Positions 9,616 through 26,699 of a stretch of DNA of 64,000 nucleotides are shown here, one piece after another (positions within the stretch are counted from its first letter, which is position 1; each line of letters opens with the position of its first letter). Both the position numbers and the translations under genes were made by a program. Under the pieces are notes generated by a model, which was given only the letters and a program-made list of their open reading frames with translations, was not told the DNA's origin and searched no databases. The stretch is from Silene latifolia (lineage: Eukaryota; Streptophyta; Magnoliopsida; Caryophyllales; Caryophyllaceae). The stretch lies in assembly GCF_048544455.1 (NCBI RefSeq), contig NC_133536.1, positions 200,573,325 through 200,637,324 on the forward strand, written 5' to 3'.

Positions 9616-12600
9616 TGTTATCAATCGCTCGTTCGTTTCTGGGTTATTAATTCTCTCTTCCGCTGTATATTCATCATCTTGAATCATTCTGGTATCGATT
9701 TCTTCATTCACAATCATTGTTATCAAGTTTATTTCTTGATTAATTCATATCATTCCGTTTCAAATTCTGTGAACTTTCTTGATACACGATATCATCATGC
9801 CTGAATCAGTTAATAATTCTGATGATTCTCCATATGCTTTCTTTGATGATCCATTGTTTCTATCAACTAATGATCAACCATGCTTAAAATTGATTGACTA
9901 CAAGTTCAATGGTAAAAATTTTTTGAATTGGAAAAGGGATACTTATGTTGCTTTGATTTCTAAAAACAAAGAGGGGTTCATTGATGGATCTGTTAAGAAA
10001 CCTGATATTTCTGATAAAAAGTACCATCAATGGATGAGATGTGACATATTGGTTAGACAGTGGATGCGTAATTCTATGGATGATGATATTAAAGAAAATA
10101 TGTCTTATGCCAATTCGTCCAAAGATTTATGGGATGAGATGATTGAGAGGTATGATGATGTTAATGCCATAGAGATATATCAGTTTCGTAAAGATTTGAA
10201 TGTTATTAGTCAGGGTAATACACCATTGATTGAGTATTATGGTAACCTCAAGAGGACATGGAAGAATCTTGACACTCTTGACCTTATTCCCACCTGTACT
10301 TGTGGAGCATTGTCAGCCTATACTTGTCAACTCCTCAAAAGAATTATTGACAGGGACACTCACACCAAGTTAATACAGTTTTTAATGGGATTAAATAGTG
10401 GGTATGAGGGTGTTAAGACCAATATTTTGTCCATGGAGCCATTACCACCTCTGAACAAAGCATTGTCCTTGCTTCAAAAGATCGAGAGACAGAAACAAGT
10501 TTCTGATGCTGTCGATGTTCTTGCTGAGGCAAATGCATATGTTGCTAATGCTGAGGTCAAGCAACCAGATGTTAAAAAGGCAAAGATTGACAGTTCAGCA
10601 GTTGCTGATGCTGAAGTTGTTGTCAAGAAGTGTACTCACTGTAACAGGAAAGGGCACACAATAGATGAGTGTTATCAACTGAAGACCTGTTCTTTCTGTG
10701 GTAAAAAGGGTCATATTCAGTCTATTTGCCATTGGTATAAGCAAACAGGGGCATTAGAGGCAGAGGTGGCTATCCTAGAGAAGGATCTACTAGAGGTGGT
10801 TATACTGGTAGGAATGTGAACAATGCTGATGTTTTGCAGTATGATGATTATATACAAGATGAACCTTTAATGGAGTTTGCTCCACATTCACAAGTTAACT
10901 CTGCTTTTGATTCTGATATGGTTGATGGCATTGTTGACTCAGTTGTGCAGAAAGTAATGCAAAATATGGATGACAAGGCCAACACTAGTTCTACAGCCAC
11001 TGCAAATTTTGCAGGTAAATTTGGTTGGTCCAATGTTGTAGTCAGCTATTTTGATTCTTATAATTGGATTGTTGATACTGGGGCGTTAGATCACATGACA
11101 TCTCAATTATCAATTTTGAGTAATATCCAGAAATTAGAGAAGCCTCTTATTGTTGCCTTACCAGATGGTTGTATTAAATTTGTTTACCAAATGGGAAGGG
11201 TTGTTCTAACTCCTACAATTACATTGGAAAATGTTCTAGTTATTCCTGGTTTTAGACAGAATCTTCTCTCTGTAAGTAAGCTTGTAGAACAGTCTAAAAT
11301 GACAGCAATATTTACTCCTACTGAATGTATCTTACATGATTTTTCAAGTAGGAACATTCTTGGGAGAGCTAGACTAATTGGAGATCTCTACGAGCTTAGA
11401 CCAGCAGCAGGGAGCATGACTGGCAGGAATAAACCAGTAGCAGGAAGCTTAACTGGTAGGAATACTAGAACAAGTAGTTGTAGTTTTAGAAATCATCAAA
11501 ATACTGTTAGTAGGAAAGTGTTCAATGTAAAGACTATTGATACTCAGCTAGTTCATGATAGACTGGGTCATACATCTTTTGAGAAGTTAAAGCATGTAGT
11601 GGGATTGAATAAATATGTTCTTAAACAGTTTCATTGTGAGACTTGTGCTATTGCCAAGCATCATGCTCTTCCTTATACAAGGAGTCTTTCGCATGCTCAT
11701 GCTCATGCTCAATTTGATTTACTACATGCTGATTTATGGGGCCCTTATAAGACACTTGCTTTGAATGGTGCAAGTTAATTATTTTCTTACACTGGTTGAT
11801 GACTGTTCCAGATCTACTTGGATTTATCTACTCCAGAATAAAATGCAAGTACCAGCTCTTATTAATCAGTTTTTGAATCAGATCAACACACAGTTTGAGA
11901 AAAAGCTCAAGGTGTTTAGAAGTGATAATGAATCTGAATTTATTCAGGCACAATGTCATGAAATGTTTAGTCACAAAGGCATAATACATCAAACAAGCAT
12001 GGCAGGTAGACCACAGCAAAATGGCCGTGTTGAAAGAAAGCATAGGCATCTCATAGAGACTGTCAGATCTTTAAAGTTACATGCTCATTTACCTGCAAAA
12101 TTTTGGGGAGATTGTGTTTTGGCTGCTACATACCTCATAAATAAAATGCCAACCAAAATCCTTAATTGGAAAACTCCATATGAGATTTGTTTCAAAAAAA
12201 ACCCAAGTACGAAGAATTAAGGGTATTTGGATGTCTATGTTATGCAAGTATTCCATTAGGACAGCCTGATAAATTTGCAGGAAAAGCTAGGAAATGTATT
12301 ATGATTGGTTACCCCTTTGGCAAGAAAGGGTACATAGTTTATGATATAGAGACACACAAATGTTTCTTTAGCAGGGATGTCAAGTTTCAGGAGGACATAT
12401 TTCCATTCAAGAAAATTCCAGTGAGTAATTCAAACAAGACATCAGAAAAGATTAATTCTGATGATCCACTTACTGTGGTTAATCCTGGTGCATCTCAGCA
12501 TCTTATTTTTCAAAAGCCAAATAATGTGACTTCATTTGATGCCAGTACTGATATTCCAACCTCAGTACATGATGGTACAAGGACTAAAGAACAAACTATT

Positions 12601-14449
12601 TCACGCGCTAGTGTTGATATACCAACACCTAACTCAATATCAACAACTCCTGCAACAACTTCTGGTTCTGCAGGATCTGATATCATCAATGCCACTGAGA
12701 CTGGGGTAAGAAGATCCACCAGACCTGTTATCTCTACAAGAAAGTTTAAGGAATATCAGTGCAGCATAAAACTTCTTACCAGATCCACATCTGGTCAAGC
12801 AAAACAAGCGCTGAATGCATCCATATTAGCTGATCTCACTCAGTTTGATAAAGAATATGTTGCTTCTTTATCCAATGTTATTGCTGAGCCTGAACCTACT
12901 CATTATGCTCAAGCAGTTAAGAATCCAAAATGGATTGAAGCCATGAAAATGGAATTAGAAGCATTGGAAAGAACAGAGACAAAGAAGCTGACTGAGTTAC
13001 CACTTGGTCATAAAGCAATAGAGCATAAGTGGATTTATAAAATTAAACACAAGCTGGCAGATGGTACCATAGAAAGGTACAAGGCTAGACTAGTTGCCAA
13101 AAGCTATAACCAGCTGAAAGACAAGGATTACAAAGACACATTTTCACCAGTAGCAAAATTCACTACAGTGAGATCTCTTATTGCTCTTGCATCTGCTAAA
13201 TAATGGCCCTTACATCAATTAGATATCAATAATGCTTTCCTACATGGATATCTAGATGAAGATGTTTATATGACAGTTCCTCAAGGCTATACAAAGGCCA
13301 AACCTGGTCAAGTATGCAAGCTAAAGAGGTCATTATATGGCTTAAAGCAGGCCTCAAGGCAATGGAACAAGGAGCTTACAAAATATCTGCTTGGTATAGG
13401 GTTTAAGCAATCCAGACATGACTATTCTTTGTTTACAAGAAAAGATGAAAAAACTGGAGCATTTCTCATTGCCTTTGTCTATGTAGATGATGTATTACTC
13501 ACAGGAAGTGATAAAGATCAGATTCAGAAGGTAAAGGATGGATTGCACACAAAATTTACCATCAAAGATTTAGGTCAAGCTAGGTATTTCCTTGGACTGG
13601 AAATAGCAAGGAATGACATAGGAATCATTATAAATCAAAGAAAATACATTCTTGATATTCTTAAGGATATAGAAATGGAAAATTGTTCAAACACTGAGTT
13701 TCCTCTACCTAAAGGACTGCAGTTGAGTATTGAAAAGGGAGATTTATTATCAGATCCTGAACAATACAGGAGATTGATAGGGAGAATGCTATATTTAAGT
13801 CTGAGCAGGCCTGACATTTCCCATTCTGTCCAGCATCTGAGTTAATTTTTGACTCAGCCAAGAGTGCCACATCTTACTGCTGCCTTACATGTAGTCAAAT
13901 ATCTAAAATCTACTGTAAACCTGGGGTTATTTTATCCTGCACAGTCTGATATGACACTAAGGGCATACACTGATGCAGATTGGGCACAATGTCCATTTAG
14001 TTCTAGATCCCTTAGTGGTTATTGTGTGTTCTTGGGCAAGGCATTAATCTCATGGAAAACGAAGAAACAAAAGACGGTCATTAAGAGTTCTACAGAAGCA
14101 GAATATCGCAGCATGTCATACACCACCAGTGAATTAGTTTGGTTAGCTGCTCTACTTCAAGATATGCAAGTCACTGTGCCACTGCCCATTCCTCTCTATT
14201 GTGACAACAAAGCAGTCCAAAACATTGCAATGAACCATGTCTTCCATGAAAGAACTAAACACTTAAATGTTGATTGCCATTTTGTTCGAGACAAACAGGA
14301 AGAAGGTTTCTTGTACACTCAACATGTGAGCTCTGATCAACAGTTAGCTGACATTATGACCAAGCCTCTTGGTGGTCATCAACATAAGGAGTTATCTTCT
14401 AAGCTTGGACTTCTCCATCTTACCAATGACTGTCCAGCTTGAGGAGGGA

Positions 14450-14686
14450 TGAGAACATATAAAAGTAGTTAGGGATCTATCTAACTAACTAGAGCTGTAA
14501 CTAACAAAATCCTAACAAACTCTAGTTAGTTAGAACCGACCTATTAACTACTATATAAAGAGAATCACTCTCATGTCATCTGATACTCTTGTAATACACA
14601 AAAATAAGATCAATAATATACACACAAATATTTCTACTGATAATCAATGTGTTCTATCAAGCTTACTTCATCAATCTGGTTTCATA
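14450..14686 (+). repeat. 3' LTR of copia element
   Basis: 237 bp, preceded by the polypurine tract GAGGAGGGA (14441-14449). Confidence 0.9.
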
Positions 14687-14691
14687 GAAGC

Positions 14692-15956
14692 TCCAAGAGG
14701 AAAATTGACAAAATATTTTTGGCATAAATTGCTAATAGCGTCATTAGGTCCAGTGGCGGAACTAGCCTAATTCTACTAGGGTTATATCCCTAGATAGATA
14801 TGCACTGTCTGAATTTTTTTTAGCCAATACGCTTCAATAGTCTATAAATCTAGTTCTAAATAGATTTTATTTCTGATTCCGCCCTGATTAAGTCTGATTG
14901 TTCAAAGCCTCAAAGAGGGATATATATTCGACTTGGGAAAAAGTGGAGCATATTATTTTAAAGGAAGTGGTAAAAGACGGCCCGTTTGGTAAACGGCGGA
15001 TTAATTTCAACATAAGCAGATTGTAAAAGCAGATTATAAATGACAGATTTTATCAGAAGGTTTGACCAGCATATTATAATTAACATATTTAATTTGACTG
15101 TTTGGTAATTGGCAGATTACGATTAGTAGATTGTTAGAAGTGGTGATTGACCCTCATAACTTTGTGCAATCATGAAATTAACCCCCATAACTTTCAATTG
15201 GAGTGATTAGGCCCCGTAACTTACATAATAAGTGAAATTAAACCCCTTTGTCCAAATCTCACGAGAAATTCAATTCATCATATCACAAAAGTAAATATGG
15301 TTATATTTTTATGAAAAATACAAAATAAAAGTTTAAAAATTTAATTAAAAAAATAGCATATTAGATAAAAAAAAATTAAAATATTTTACGAAAACAAACA
15401 ATTAAATTCTTTGTTTTCGTAAAATATTTTAATTTTTGTAAAATATTTTGTGAGATTTGGCTATTTTATAATCGGATCAGTTCTTTGGTTGGTATCGGTT
15501 TGCACTTGGATCGGTTATTTTATCGGATTTGGCTATTAAATTCTTTGGTTGGTATCGGTATGCACTATTTTCGGGTTGGGTCACTTGGATCAGGTTAGAC
15601 TTTCTATTCACAATTTAGAGTTGTTGTATCGTCATGAAAGTATGGGGCATAAGGACGAACGTGATCACTAATAAAAGTGGCATTACTGAGAACTCCAACA
15701 ACACCAAAGCTCTTGCAAAGACAATGAGTATGTAGTGCTTAGAGTTGAGAGGCGGGAAGAAAAGAAGTTCAGTGTGCAGACGTGCCGATATTTTGGGTAA
15801 CGACCTGATGATGACTACACTTACGAAACTGAAACTGGAAATGAATAAATCATCTATTTTACTCAAAAGTTAAAAACTACAAACAAAATAACAAGAACCG
15901 GAAAAGCCGAGGCAGAAACAGAGAACAATGGGCTCGTTGTCGTCATCATCAGGTCG
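14692..15956. other. intergenic region with partial MITE
   Basis: No gene supported. From about 14978 (GGCCCGTTTGGTAAACGGCGG) to 15150 the sequence resembles the left half of the MITE at 27577-27953, including CAGATTATAAATGACAGATT. At 15145-15250 there are repeated CCCCATAACTTT-like phrases. From 15830 on, the sequence is the duplicated 3' flank of the F-box gene (compare 6520-6620). Confidence 0.5.
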
Positions 15957-17749
15957 CTACTCATCGTCTTCAGAGCTGCAACATTGTTTAAGGTAATGTT
16001 AGCTATCGTCAAGTGACATGAAAACAGACCTGTTAACCCAACACTAAATAGTCATGTTGACGAATTTCATCAAAAAAATTGAATATGAAAAGGACTGAAG
16101 AATCAAAGCATTACCTTATCATTATCATGTCATCTGATCCCGGTTTCTCTGGTTCACTGTCGCTCTCGTCACTTGCCATATTTTCATCTTCGTTTACAAT
16201 AGTGATTTTACATTGAGTTGAGGCCCTAGGAATGCCCAATAATGACTTTATCACTTCATTCTCTAATTTTGGATCCATCCAACGCCGCAAATGAATTTTC
16301 AACTCTCTGAGCGCCTTGGTGTTGCTTAAAAAGAACTGCATCATGGAAATACCTTCTTCAACCTCATCAAAGCAATGACACTCGATTTCTTCCAAAGATA
16401 ACGCCTTGTTCTTGGGTAAAGTATTAGGCCAGTCATACATCAACTACGAAATTCACATTTAAGCCAAGTCAAAATAATACTCGCTCTAAATCATATGGTT
16501 CTTTACGTTTTTGAAGAACCAAAATGAATTTGACAAATAAATATGAAACCAAAGGATTACCTTTTGTATGCTTAAATGTGTAAGATGTAGTATAATTGGC
16601 CAAGGGCTATAAGCTACTTCCAGAACTTCCAAATTCTCAAATGTCGGCAGCTTACCAACAACATTACGACCCTGCAGATTGAACCAAACAATTTTACAGT
16701 TCATAGGTCATATATCAATGGATTAACAGGAACATTAACAGTTCATAGATCAGAAAGTACCAGAAATTACAAGTACTAAATTAGCATAACTTGGAAGAGC
16801 TTAATTTTCAAATGATTAAAGCACTTACATCCAGAATAATTCGATACAACACCAGCGTCTTTATAAAGCGGAGCTTCTGAAGTAAATTAACCCATCTGAC
16901 GGTTGAACTCCAAACCTCAAGCCTTGCGTCACCCAGAGATGGAAAATCATCAACTGAAGATTGCTTCATACCAACTGAGAGGTAGAGGGATTCGAGATTG
17001 TGTGTTTTAATTGTGACTTTTACTTTTCTATTCTCACGGGATACCAATCTTAGTGTCTTGAGAGAAGACGATTCAACAGAGAGCTCATCAAAGCCTGTGC
17101 AGCGATCAATGTTCAACTCCTCAAGGATAGGGCAATTATATAAGATGGTATCAAAAGGATCCGTCTCTTCAGGATTTGTACTATCAAACAACATTTCCAC
17201 AAGGGAAAGAATCTTCAGACATGGAAGTTGTATAAAACATGATAAATCATTAAAGTAAAGCCTTTCTAACTTTAGTACAACGAGCTCTTCCTTAGCCAGT
17301 AAATATCTTGCTGGTACTCCGATAATAAAAGGACCCTTATTACTTAGATAAAGTTCCTTAACACTTCGCCTTGCTAGTGTACGAAGCCATTCCTTGGCAG
17401 TAAAGGGCGGATAGCAGTCATAGGCCACAAAGCGCACGCGTTCTAGGGAAGGGGCTTCATTAAGTAATAGGACCCGGTTCATGAAATTCTTAAAGCAGAC
17501 TAAGTAATCTTTGTCAAAGGTACCATCCGTGTTTGCGGATGGTAGATCAGTGAAGTCAAGAGCAGAAACATACACCCAAGCATATGTCCATTTCTTCGAC
17601 AATACACAGGTAGCTACGGCACATTTTGTTGAGAGGAACCCCAAAATATGACTGATAATGTTTCTAGGTAAGTCACTCAACCGGTCCAAAGCTTCCGAGT
17701 TATCATTGTCAATTAGATTTGAGGATTTCAAATGCTTTGATTCTGCCAT
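15957..17749 (-). CDS. F-box/LRR/FBD protein, copy 2 (intact)
   Basis: Four exons on the minus strand: 17749-16829, 16671-16561, 16443-16115, 15975-15957. All junctions are GT/AG and the phases agree, giving 459 aa. Residues about 20-60 are an F-box (LPRNIISHILGFLSTKCAVATC). The middle is leucine-rich (repeated L-x-x-L-x-L around ELYLSNKG, LKTLRLVS, LESLYLSVG). An FBD domain follows at about 360-425 (LEEIECHCF... to ...LRELKIHLRRW). The acidic tail SDDMIMISSEEDE comes partly from the 19-nt last exon. F-box/FBD proteins are expected to pair with SKP1 in an SCF E3 ligase; target unknown. Exon 2 is 21 nt shorter than in copy 1, in frame. The gene is the intact member of a tandem pair. Confidence 0.88.
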
Positions 17750-17753
17750 ATCT

Positions 17754-18093
17754 CTGCATAGATGTCACATTTTTCAGTACATATAATCAAACAAGAGACT
17801 TTGAAACATTATATACTCCTACATTTATAACAATGGCTATATATATACCCACAAAGCGAATAAGGTTATATTTGCAATTGCATGCCTTGGAGGCCACGGC
17901 TAAAGAGCAACATTTTACACGCAACTAATGTAGTGCCGACATACATTTGGCTTGTTAAGGGAAGTCATTCACCGGAAAAAAAAAAAAAAAAAAGAACACG
18001 CAACTAATGTAGTGCCGTAAATAACATAGAATTCAAATGAAAGAAAGGACGATTCAAATGAAAAAAGCAAAGGAAAGGAAAGAATCGACATAC
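17754..18093 (-). other. 5' leader intron of F-box copy 2
   Basis: Acceptor TGCAG|AGATATG next to the ATG and donor TTTG|GTATGTC are at the same sequences as in copy 1. It contains an A17-18 run near 17978. The transcription start is probably near 18150-18200. Confidence 0.45.
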
Positions 18094-18199
18094 CAAATGA
18101 AAGAATGGGTACTTTAAATTTGGAGTGTGAATAAGTAACTCTTTGAAATTTGCTTGGCTTTGTATGTAACAAGTAAATGACTGTTTCGGGGTTTTAAAG

Positions 18200-18770
18200 A
18201 GTCAGATTATTGTCTTTTGAGTTTCTTCTTTTAAATTTTCTAGTTTGGCGCTTAATCTCGTTTTCTTAACTTGAACCTATGGAAGGGCAATAATTACTCA
18301 ATTGGTATGAATTCAAGGCATTGTTTGAATTTGAATCTGTATGAATTTAAAGAATGAGAGGTCATCGTATGAATTCAAAGAATGGGACGGTATCAGTTAA
18401 CAAGATTGAAGATTACACCATAGTCTGATTATTTATAAGAAATTACTTTGTACGAGTATAAACCATTTTACATTTGTGTTATTGTAAAACCGAGTCTTTT
18501 TTTTTTCATATAAAGGTGGCTACCAATTATTTTATGAGGGCTTTTAGGTAAATAAAATACGGTTTTGCATTAAGCATATTGTAAAACTACCTTATAAAAA
18601 AAAAATTCTTATTTATATTATACTGCTAGTTTTAATTATAACCTTTGAAAATTTACGAGTGTTTTTTCCACTTTGTCTATCCAAAATTCTACTACTATAA
18701 ACCCATAGATTTGGAAACCATCTCTCCAACATTTGAATTGAGCTGAAATTGGCTCACTTAAAATTGAAAG
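18200..18770. other. intergenic, no gene
   Basis: AT-rich. A short direct repeat of GTATGAATT(C/T)AA(A/G)G words occurs around 18307-18380. Nothing else is supported. Confidence 0.4.
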
Positions 18771-18772
18771 GG

Positions 18773-19316
18773 ATATTCTACATGGTACTTTTCAGTTTTT
18801 TGACTTTTTACATGGTATCCTACACTTTTTAAAACATACATGGTATCCCTAATTATTGTCATTATCACTAAGTGTACTCCTAAACATTATTTTCCATCAA
18901 TTAAACTCAGTTTTAGGCGTTACGCAATGACTTGGACGCGTAACCAAACTTGTCATTTATTATCCATGACATAAGGACTCTATTAGGCTCATTATCCCTC
19001 TCGATCCTAATATTTATTGATATATATTGGCTAAAAAAATTTTGACGAAAAATTTATTGATTCCTTGCCAAATTATCACGTCCAAAGATGGATATTGAGC
19101 CTAATAGAAATCTTATGTCATGGGATGATAAATGACAAGCTTGGTTACGCGCCCAATTAATCACTTAACGCCTAAAACTGAGTTTAATTGACGGAAAATA
19201 AAGTTTAGGTGTACATTTAGTGATAATGACAACAATTAGGGGTACCATGTATATTTTAAAAAATGTAGGGGTATCATGTAAAAAGTCGAAAAATTGAGGG
19301 GTACCATGTAGAATAT
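18773..19316. mobile_element. MITE forming a long hairpin
   Basis: Starts ATATTCTACATGGTAC and ends GTACCATGTAGAATAT. The inverted arms extend about 240 bp each, interrupted by mismatches. The pairs include CTAATTATTGTCATTATCAC with GTGATAATGACAACAATTAG and TCCATGACATAAG with CTTATGTCATGGGATG. The repeated ATGGTACC motif recalls the MITE at 551-966. There is no ORF. A transcript would fold into a long hairpin. Confidence 0.7.
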
Positions 19317-19475
19317 AGTGATGTAGAGAACACTATGGCCAGAAAAGATACTCATAAACGATGGAGTTTGATTCTTATCTGTCTTAAACTCTTAATACTC
19401 CCTATGTTGCATAATATAAGTCGTTTTAGTTTATTTCACAAGAATTAAGAATGTATTGAGAAATGCTGCATTATT

Positions 19476-19801
19476 AGAGCAATAACAATAGTGGTTCTTA
19501 TTCTTGGGTTTGTTAATAAGAACCAAAAATAAAAAGTTTTATCTATTGCAACTACAAGTTGGTTCTTAATTTTAAGAATTAAATTCTAAAATAAGAACTT
19601 GGTTGTTCATACATGGAAATTTGGTGACCAATAAACATGACTTTGAAAATTGTGATTACCAATTACATATTTACTATTTTCCATTTAAGAACTTTATAAA
19701 AATGTCATCTATTGTAGATAAAAGTTCTCAAATATTTAAATTAATGAAATGTGTACATGGCAAAAGAACTTTATATAAAGTTCTTCTACTGCTATTGCTC
19801 T
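19476..19801. mobile_element. small MITE
   Basis: Ends are inverted: AGAGCAATAACAATAG on the left and CTACTGCTATTGCTCT on the right, with further pairing just inside (GGTTCTTATT / GTTCTTCTAC region, and an ACTTTATATAAAGT palindrome). The superfamily is not clear from the target site. Confidence 0.5.
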
Positions 19802-20094
19802 TAGTTATGTGTTATAAATGTTCTTTGAAAATGGAAAAACAAACATTTTCCACTAATAAAATGACTTTATTTGCCTCTTTTTGTTAATTATTCTTCGTGC
19901 TTTGGAAAATGAAATATTTAATACATGGAAAATGTAAAACGAGATATATAATGAAAATTCTAATGTTATACTGCGTACAATATTTCTTTTTTTGTTCTAC
20001 TCTTTAAGTTTTTCGTTTTTATTTTTATTTGAATCTTTTATTTTTGAAATTTGTTATTTTCTTTTCACCATCATTATCATTATTCTAAATATAC

Positions 20095-21640
20095 TTTTTT
20101 TTTTTTGGAACGGAAGAACATAATATTAAAAAGAAGTCAAGTTCAAGAGAAATACATCAAGGGGGCGGGTCGGGGGGAAGCGGCTCAATGGCCGAAATAA
20201 AGTCCAAAGTACACAAGCTACTAACAAAAGGTGGCAAAGTCCCAAGTAAAACAACCATTACAAGAAGTGATATCATTTAAAGAGAACTTGGCAAGAGCAT
20301 CCGCAACTTCATTAGCCGACCTCTTCTCAAACAAAAGCTTCAAATGGTGAGAGCTTTCCAAAAGATCCCTACACTCAAGTATAATGTTAGAATACGGGCC
20401 ACAAGGTGGGGCACTACTCAAACTGTTATTGACCGCAACAAGACAATCCGAGGCAATAATACACTTATCCAAAGAATGAGCACAAAACCGGAGACCCTCC
20501 CGAATGGCGAGGATCTCACAAACCAGGGGGTTAGGGGCAAACAATCTAGACGACCACCCCTTAACCCAAGACCCAATATCGTCCCTGACAATACACCCAA
20601 TGGCAGCAAAGAAGGAGGAGGGGGAAAAGGCCGCATCCACGTTGACTTTGAGCCAACTATGCGGAGGGAGAGCCCAGCTACACGGGTAGCAAGAGGCAGA
20701 GGGGGGGGGGACGCATACCGGGGTCGGAGGGGCACAGTTTGCCGCGACCCAGGCAGCGGACAAGGCAGAGGCCGTTCCACAGAAGGCCAGGCTAGTGATG
20801 GGCGAGGGGGACGAGAAGATAGAGTCACACCTCTTGGTCCAAAGACGCCATAAGAGGAAGGTGAAGGTAGTGGGCCAAGAAAAATTAGAGGACAAGCAAT
20901 TAGAGTGAATCCAGGGCTGAAGTTCCAGGGAAAAGAAGGAGGGAGGGACATCGAACTGAGCCCACACAAACGAGGCAAAACCACAATCACAGAGAAGATG
21001 CAGGGTAGATTCTTCAAGAGACGGGCTAGAGCAAAGGGAGCAGGATGGAGATAAAGCAATGGAGCGTTTGAATAGGTTGAGGTTTTGTGGGAATTTATCC
21101 CACCAGGCAAGCCAGAGGAAGAACTTGATTTTGGAAAGGGTGGGGAGATCCCAAAGCCACCCCAAGTCAGGCGTGAAGGAGGGCGGGCACAGGGAGAGGC
21201 TACAAAGGGAGGAGTAGGCGGAACCAACAGAAAATTTATTCTTGGGGGCAAGAGAGGTAGTAAGGATGTCACGACGACCTGGGGAGGGGAGGGGAATTGT
21301 TAAGATGGTGCTCATGATGTCACAGGGAAGGACAAAATCAAGGTTATCAAAGCACCACGACCCATTGGAAATGATGGAACTAAGTCTAACTTCATTAGAA
21401 TTCGCATTGAGAGGACCATGGATGGCGCTCCTTAAGGGAGCAAGAGTGGACCACCTATCATTCCAAAGAGAAATGGAGGTCCCGTCTCCAATGGACCACG
21501 TGAGATGGTTTTGGAGAATAGGAGCACCGATACCCACATTTTTCCAAATATGGGAACCGGTTCGGAACGAAGTTTGGCGGGGGAATGGACCTTTATTTGA
21601 TGTTGTGGACGTTTTTAGATGATGCTTTATGTAAGTTGAC
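20095..21640 (-). mobile_element. 5'-truncated L1-type LINE
   Basis: On the minus strand an open frame of over 438 codons runs down to 20221. It starts inside ORF2 with the IGAPILQNHLTWSIGDG motif, continues with the RVT zinc-binding region (about residues 95-180, with C-x2-C and H/C pairs), and ends with RNase H (about 298-425). The acidic residues of RNase H are visible in NVDAA, CEILA, ASDC and ADALAK. A 3' UTR and a T12 run on the plus strand (20095-20106) give the poly(A) tail. Endonuclease and most of RT are missing, and the 5' end near 21640 is approximate. The frame carries no stop, so the copy is fairly young. It is much more GC-rich than its surroundings. Confidence 0.85.
20221..21537 (-). 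CDS. LINE ORF2 C-terminal part (zf-RVT + RNase H)
   Basis: The coding portion of the truncated LINE. The listed 5' end is a GTG inside a frame that continues upstream in phase for about 30 more codons (SFRTGSHIWKNV...), so this is not a true start. The product would lack reverse transcriptase and is not expected to be expressed. On the plus strand the same DNA gives several Gly/Arg-rich readings that are shadows. Confidence 0.8.
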   Translation of the reverse strand: MGIGAPILQNHLTWSIGDGTSISLWNDRWSTLAPLRSAIHGPLNANSNEVRLSSIISNGSWCFDNLDFVLPCDIMSTILTIPLPSPGRRDILTTSLAPKNKFSVGSAYSSLCSLSLCPPSFTPDLGWLWDLPTLSKIKFFLWLAWWDKFPQNLNLFKRSIALSPSCSLCSSPSLEESTLHLLCDCGFASFVWAQFDVPPSFFSLELQPWIHSNCLSSNFSWPTTFTFLLWRLWTKRCDSIFSSPSPITSLAFCGTASALSAAWVAANCAPPTPVCVPPPSASCYPCSWALPPHSWLKVNVDAAFSPSSFFAAIGCIVRDDIGSWVKGWSSRLFAPNPLVCEILAIREGLRFCAHSLDKCIIASDCLVAVNNSLSSAPPCGPYSNIILECRDLLESSHHLKLLFEKRSANEVADALAKFSLNDITSCNGCFTWDFATFC

Positions 21641-21900
21641 CTAATAGTTTTAGTCTCTAATTTTGTATTTGTTGAAAAAAAATGGGATAAAGAAAAAATT
21701 TCTCATTCAACTTTAGGAAGTACTAGTACAAAACATTAAAAAAATTCAAAATTTCAGAAGGAAATTTAACCCATAATAATGAAAAATAGCATAATTTCAA
21801 AGCAAAATAAGATAATAACACCAAATCCACACTTAAACATAAACATAATTTTAGTCCCTAAATAGCATATATTTATATATATTTATCAAATGTTTGATAA

Positions 21901-26624
<4,724 letters not shown>

Positions 26625-26679
26625 TTTGTAAAATTATGTAATGGTTTAAAGTTGTGAAAAAGTTGTAGATGAATCAAGG

Positions 26680-26690
26680 TTTATATAGGG
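26680..26690 (-). promoter_or_regulatory. TATA box of the peroxidase gene
   Basis: On the minus strand CCCTATATAAA lies about 56-66 bp before the ATG at 26624. The leader would be short, as is common for this family. Confidence 0.6.
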
Positions 26691-26699
26691 TTGTATTGG

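Larger units (their letters stand above)
9381..14686 (+). mobile_element. Ty1/copia LTR retrotransposon (fossil)
   Basis: The two LTRs (235 and 237 bp) share the start TGAGAACATAT and the end GGTTTCATA. The 5-bp target duplication GAAGC lies at 9376-9380 and 14687-14691. Domains come in copia order: gag with a CCHC-type zinc knuckle (about 9.8-10.75 kb), protease (about 11.07 kb), GAG-pre-integrase and integrase (about 11.5-12.2 kb), reverse transcriptase (about 12.9-13.7 kb) and RNase H (about 13.9-14.4 kb). The coding region is broken, with about four interruptions. The LTRs differ at 5 substitutions and one 2-bp indel, about 2%, which at usual plant rates is roughly 1-2 million years. It sits between the two F-box genes, in the same neighbourhood as the copy 1 promoter. 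Confidence 0.93.

Noticed and set aside
15615-15866. 83-codon hydrophobic minus-strand frame downstream of F-box copy 2
   Set aside because: In the 3' flank, not conserved in the corresponding flank of copy 1; likely chance.
19603-19887. 94-codon frame as a small gene
   Set aside because: Lies across the right half of a MITE and its flank, with no domain and no support for splicing or a promoter.
20344-20853. 169-codon plus-strand frame rich in Gly and Arg
   Set aside because: Antisense shadow of the LINE RNase H frame; composition follows from GC-rich DNA.
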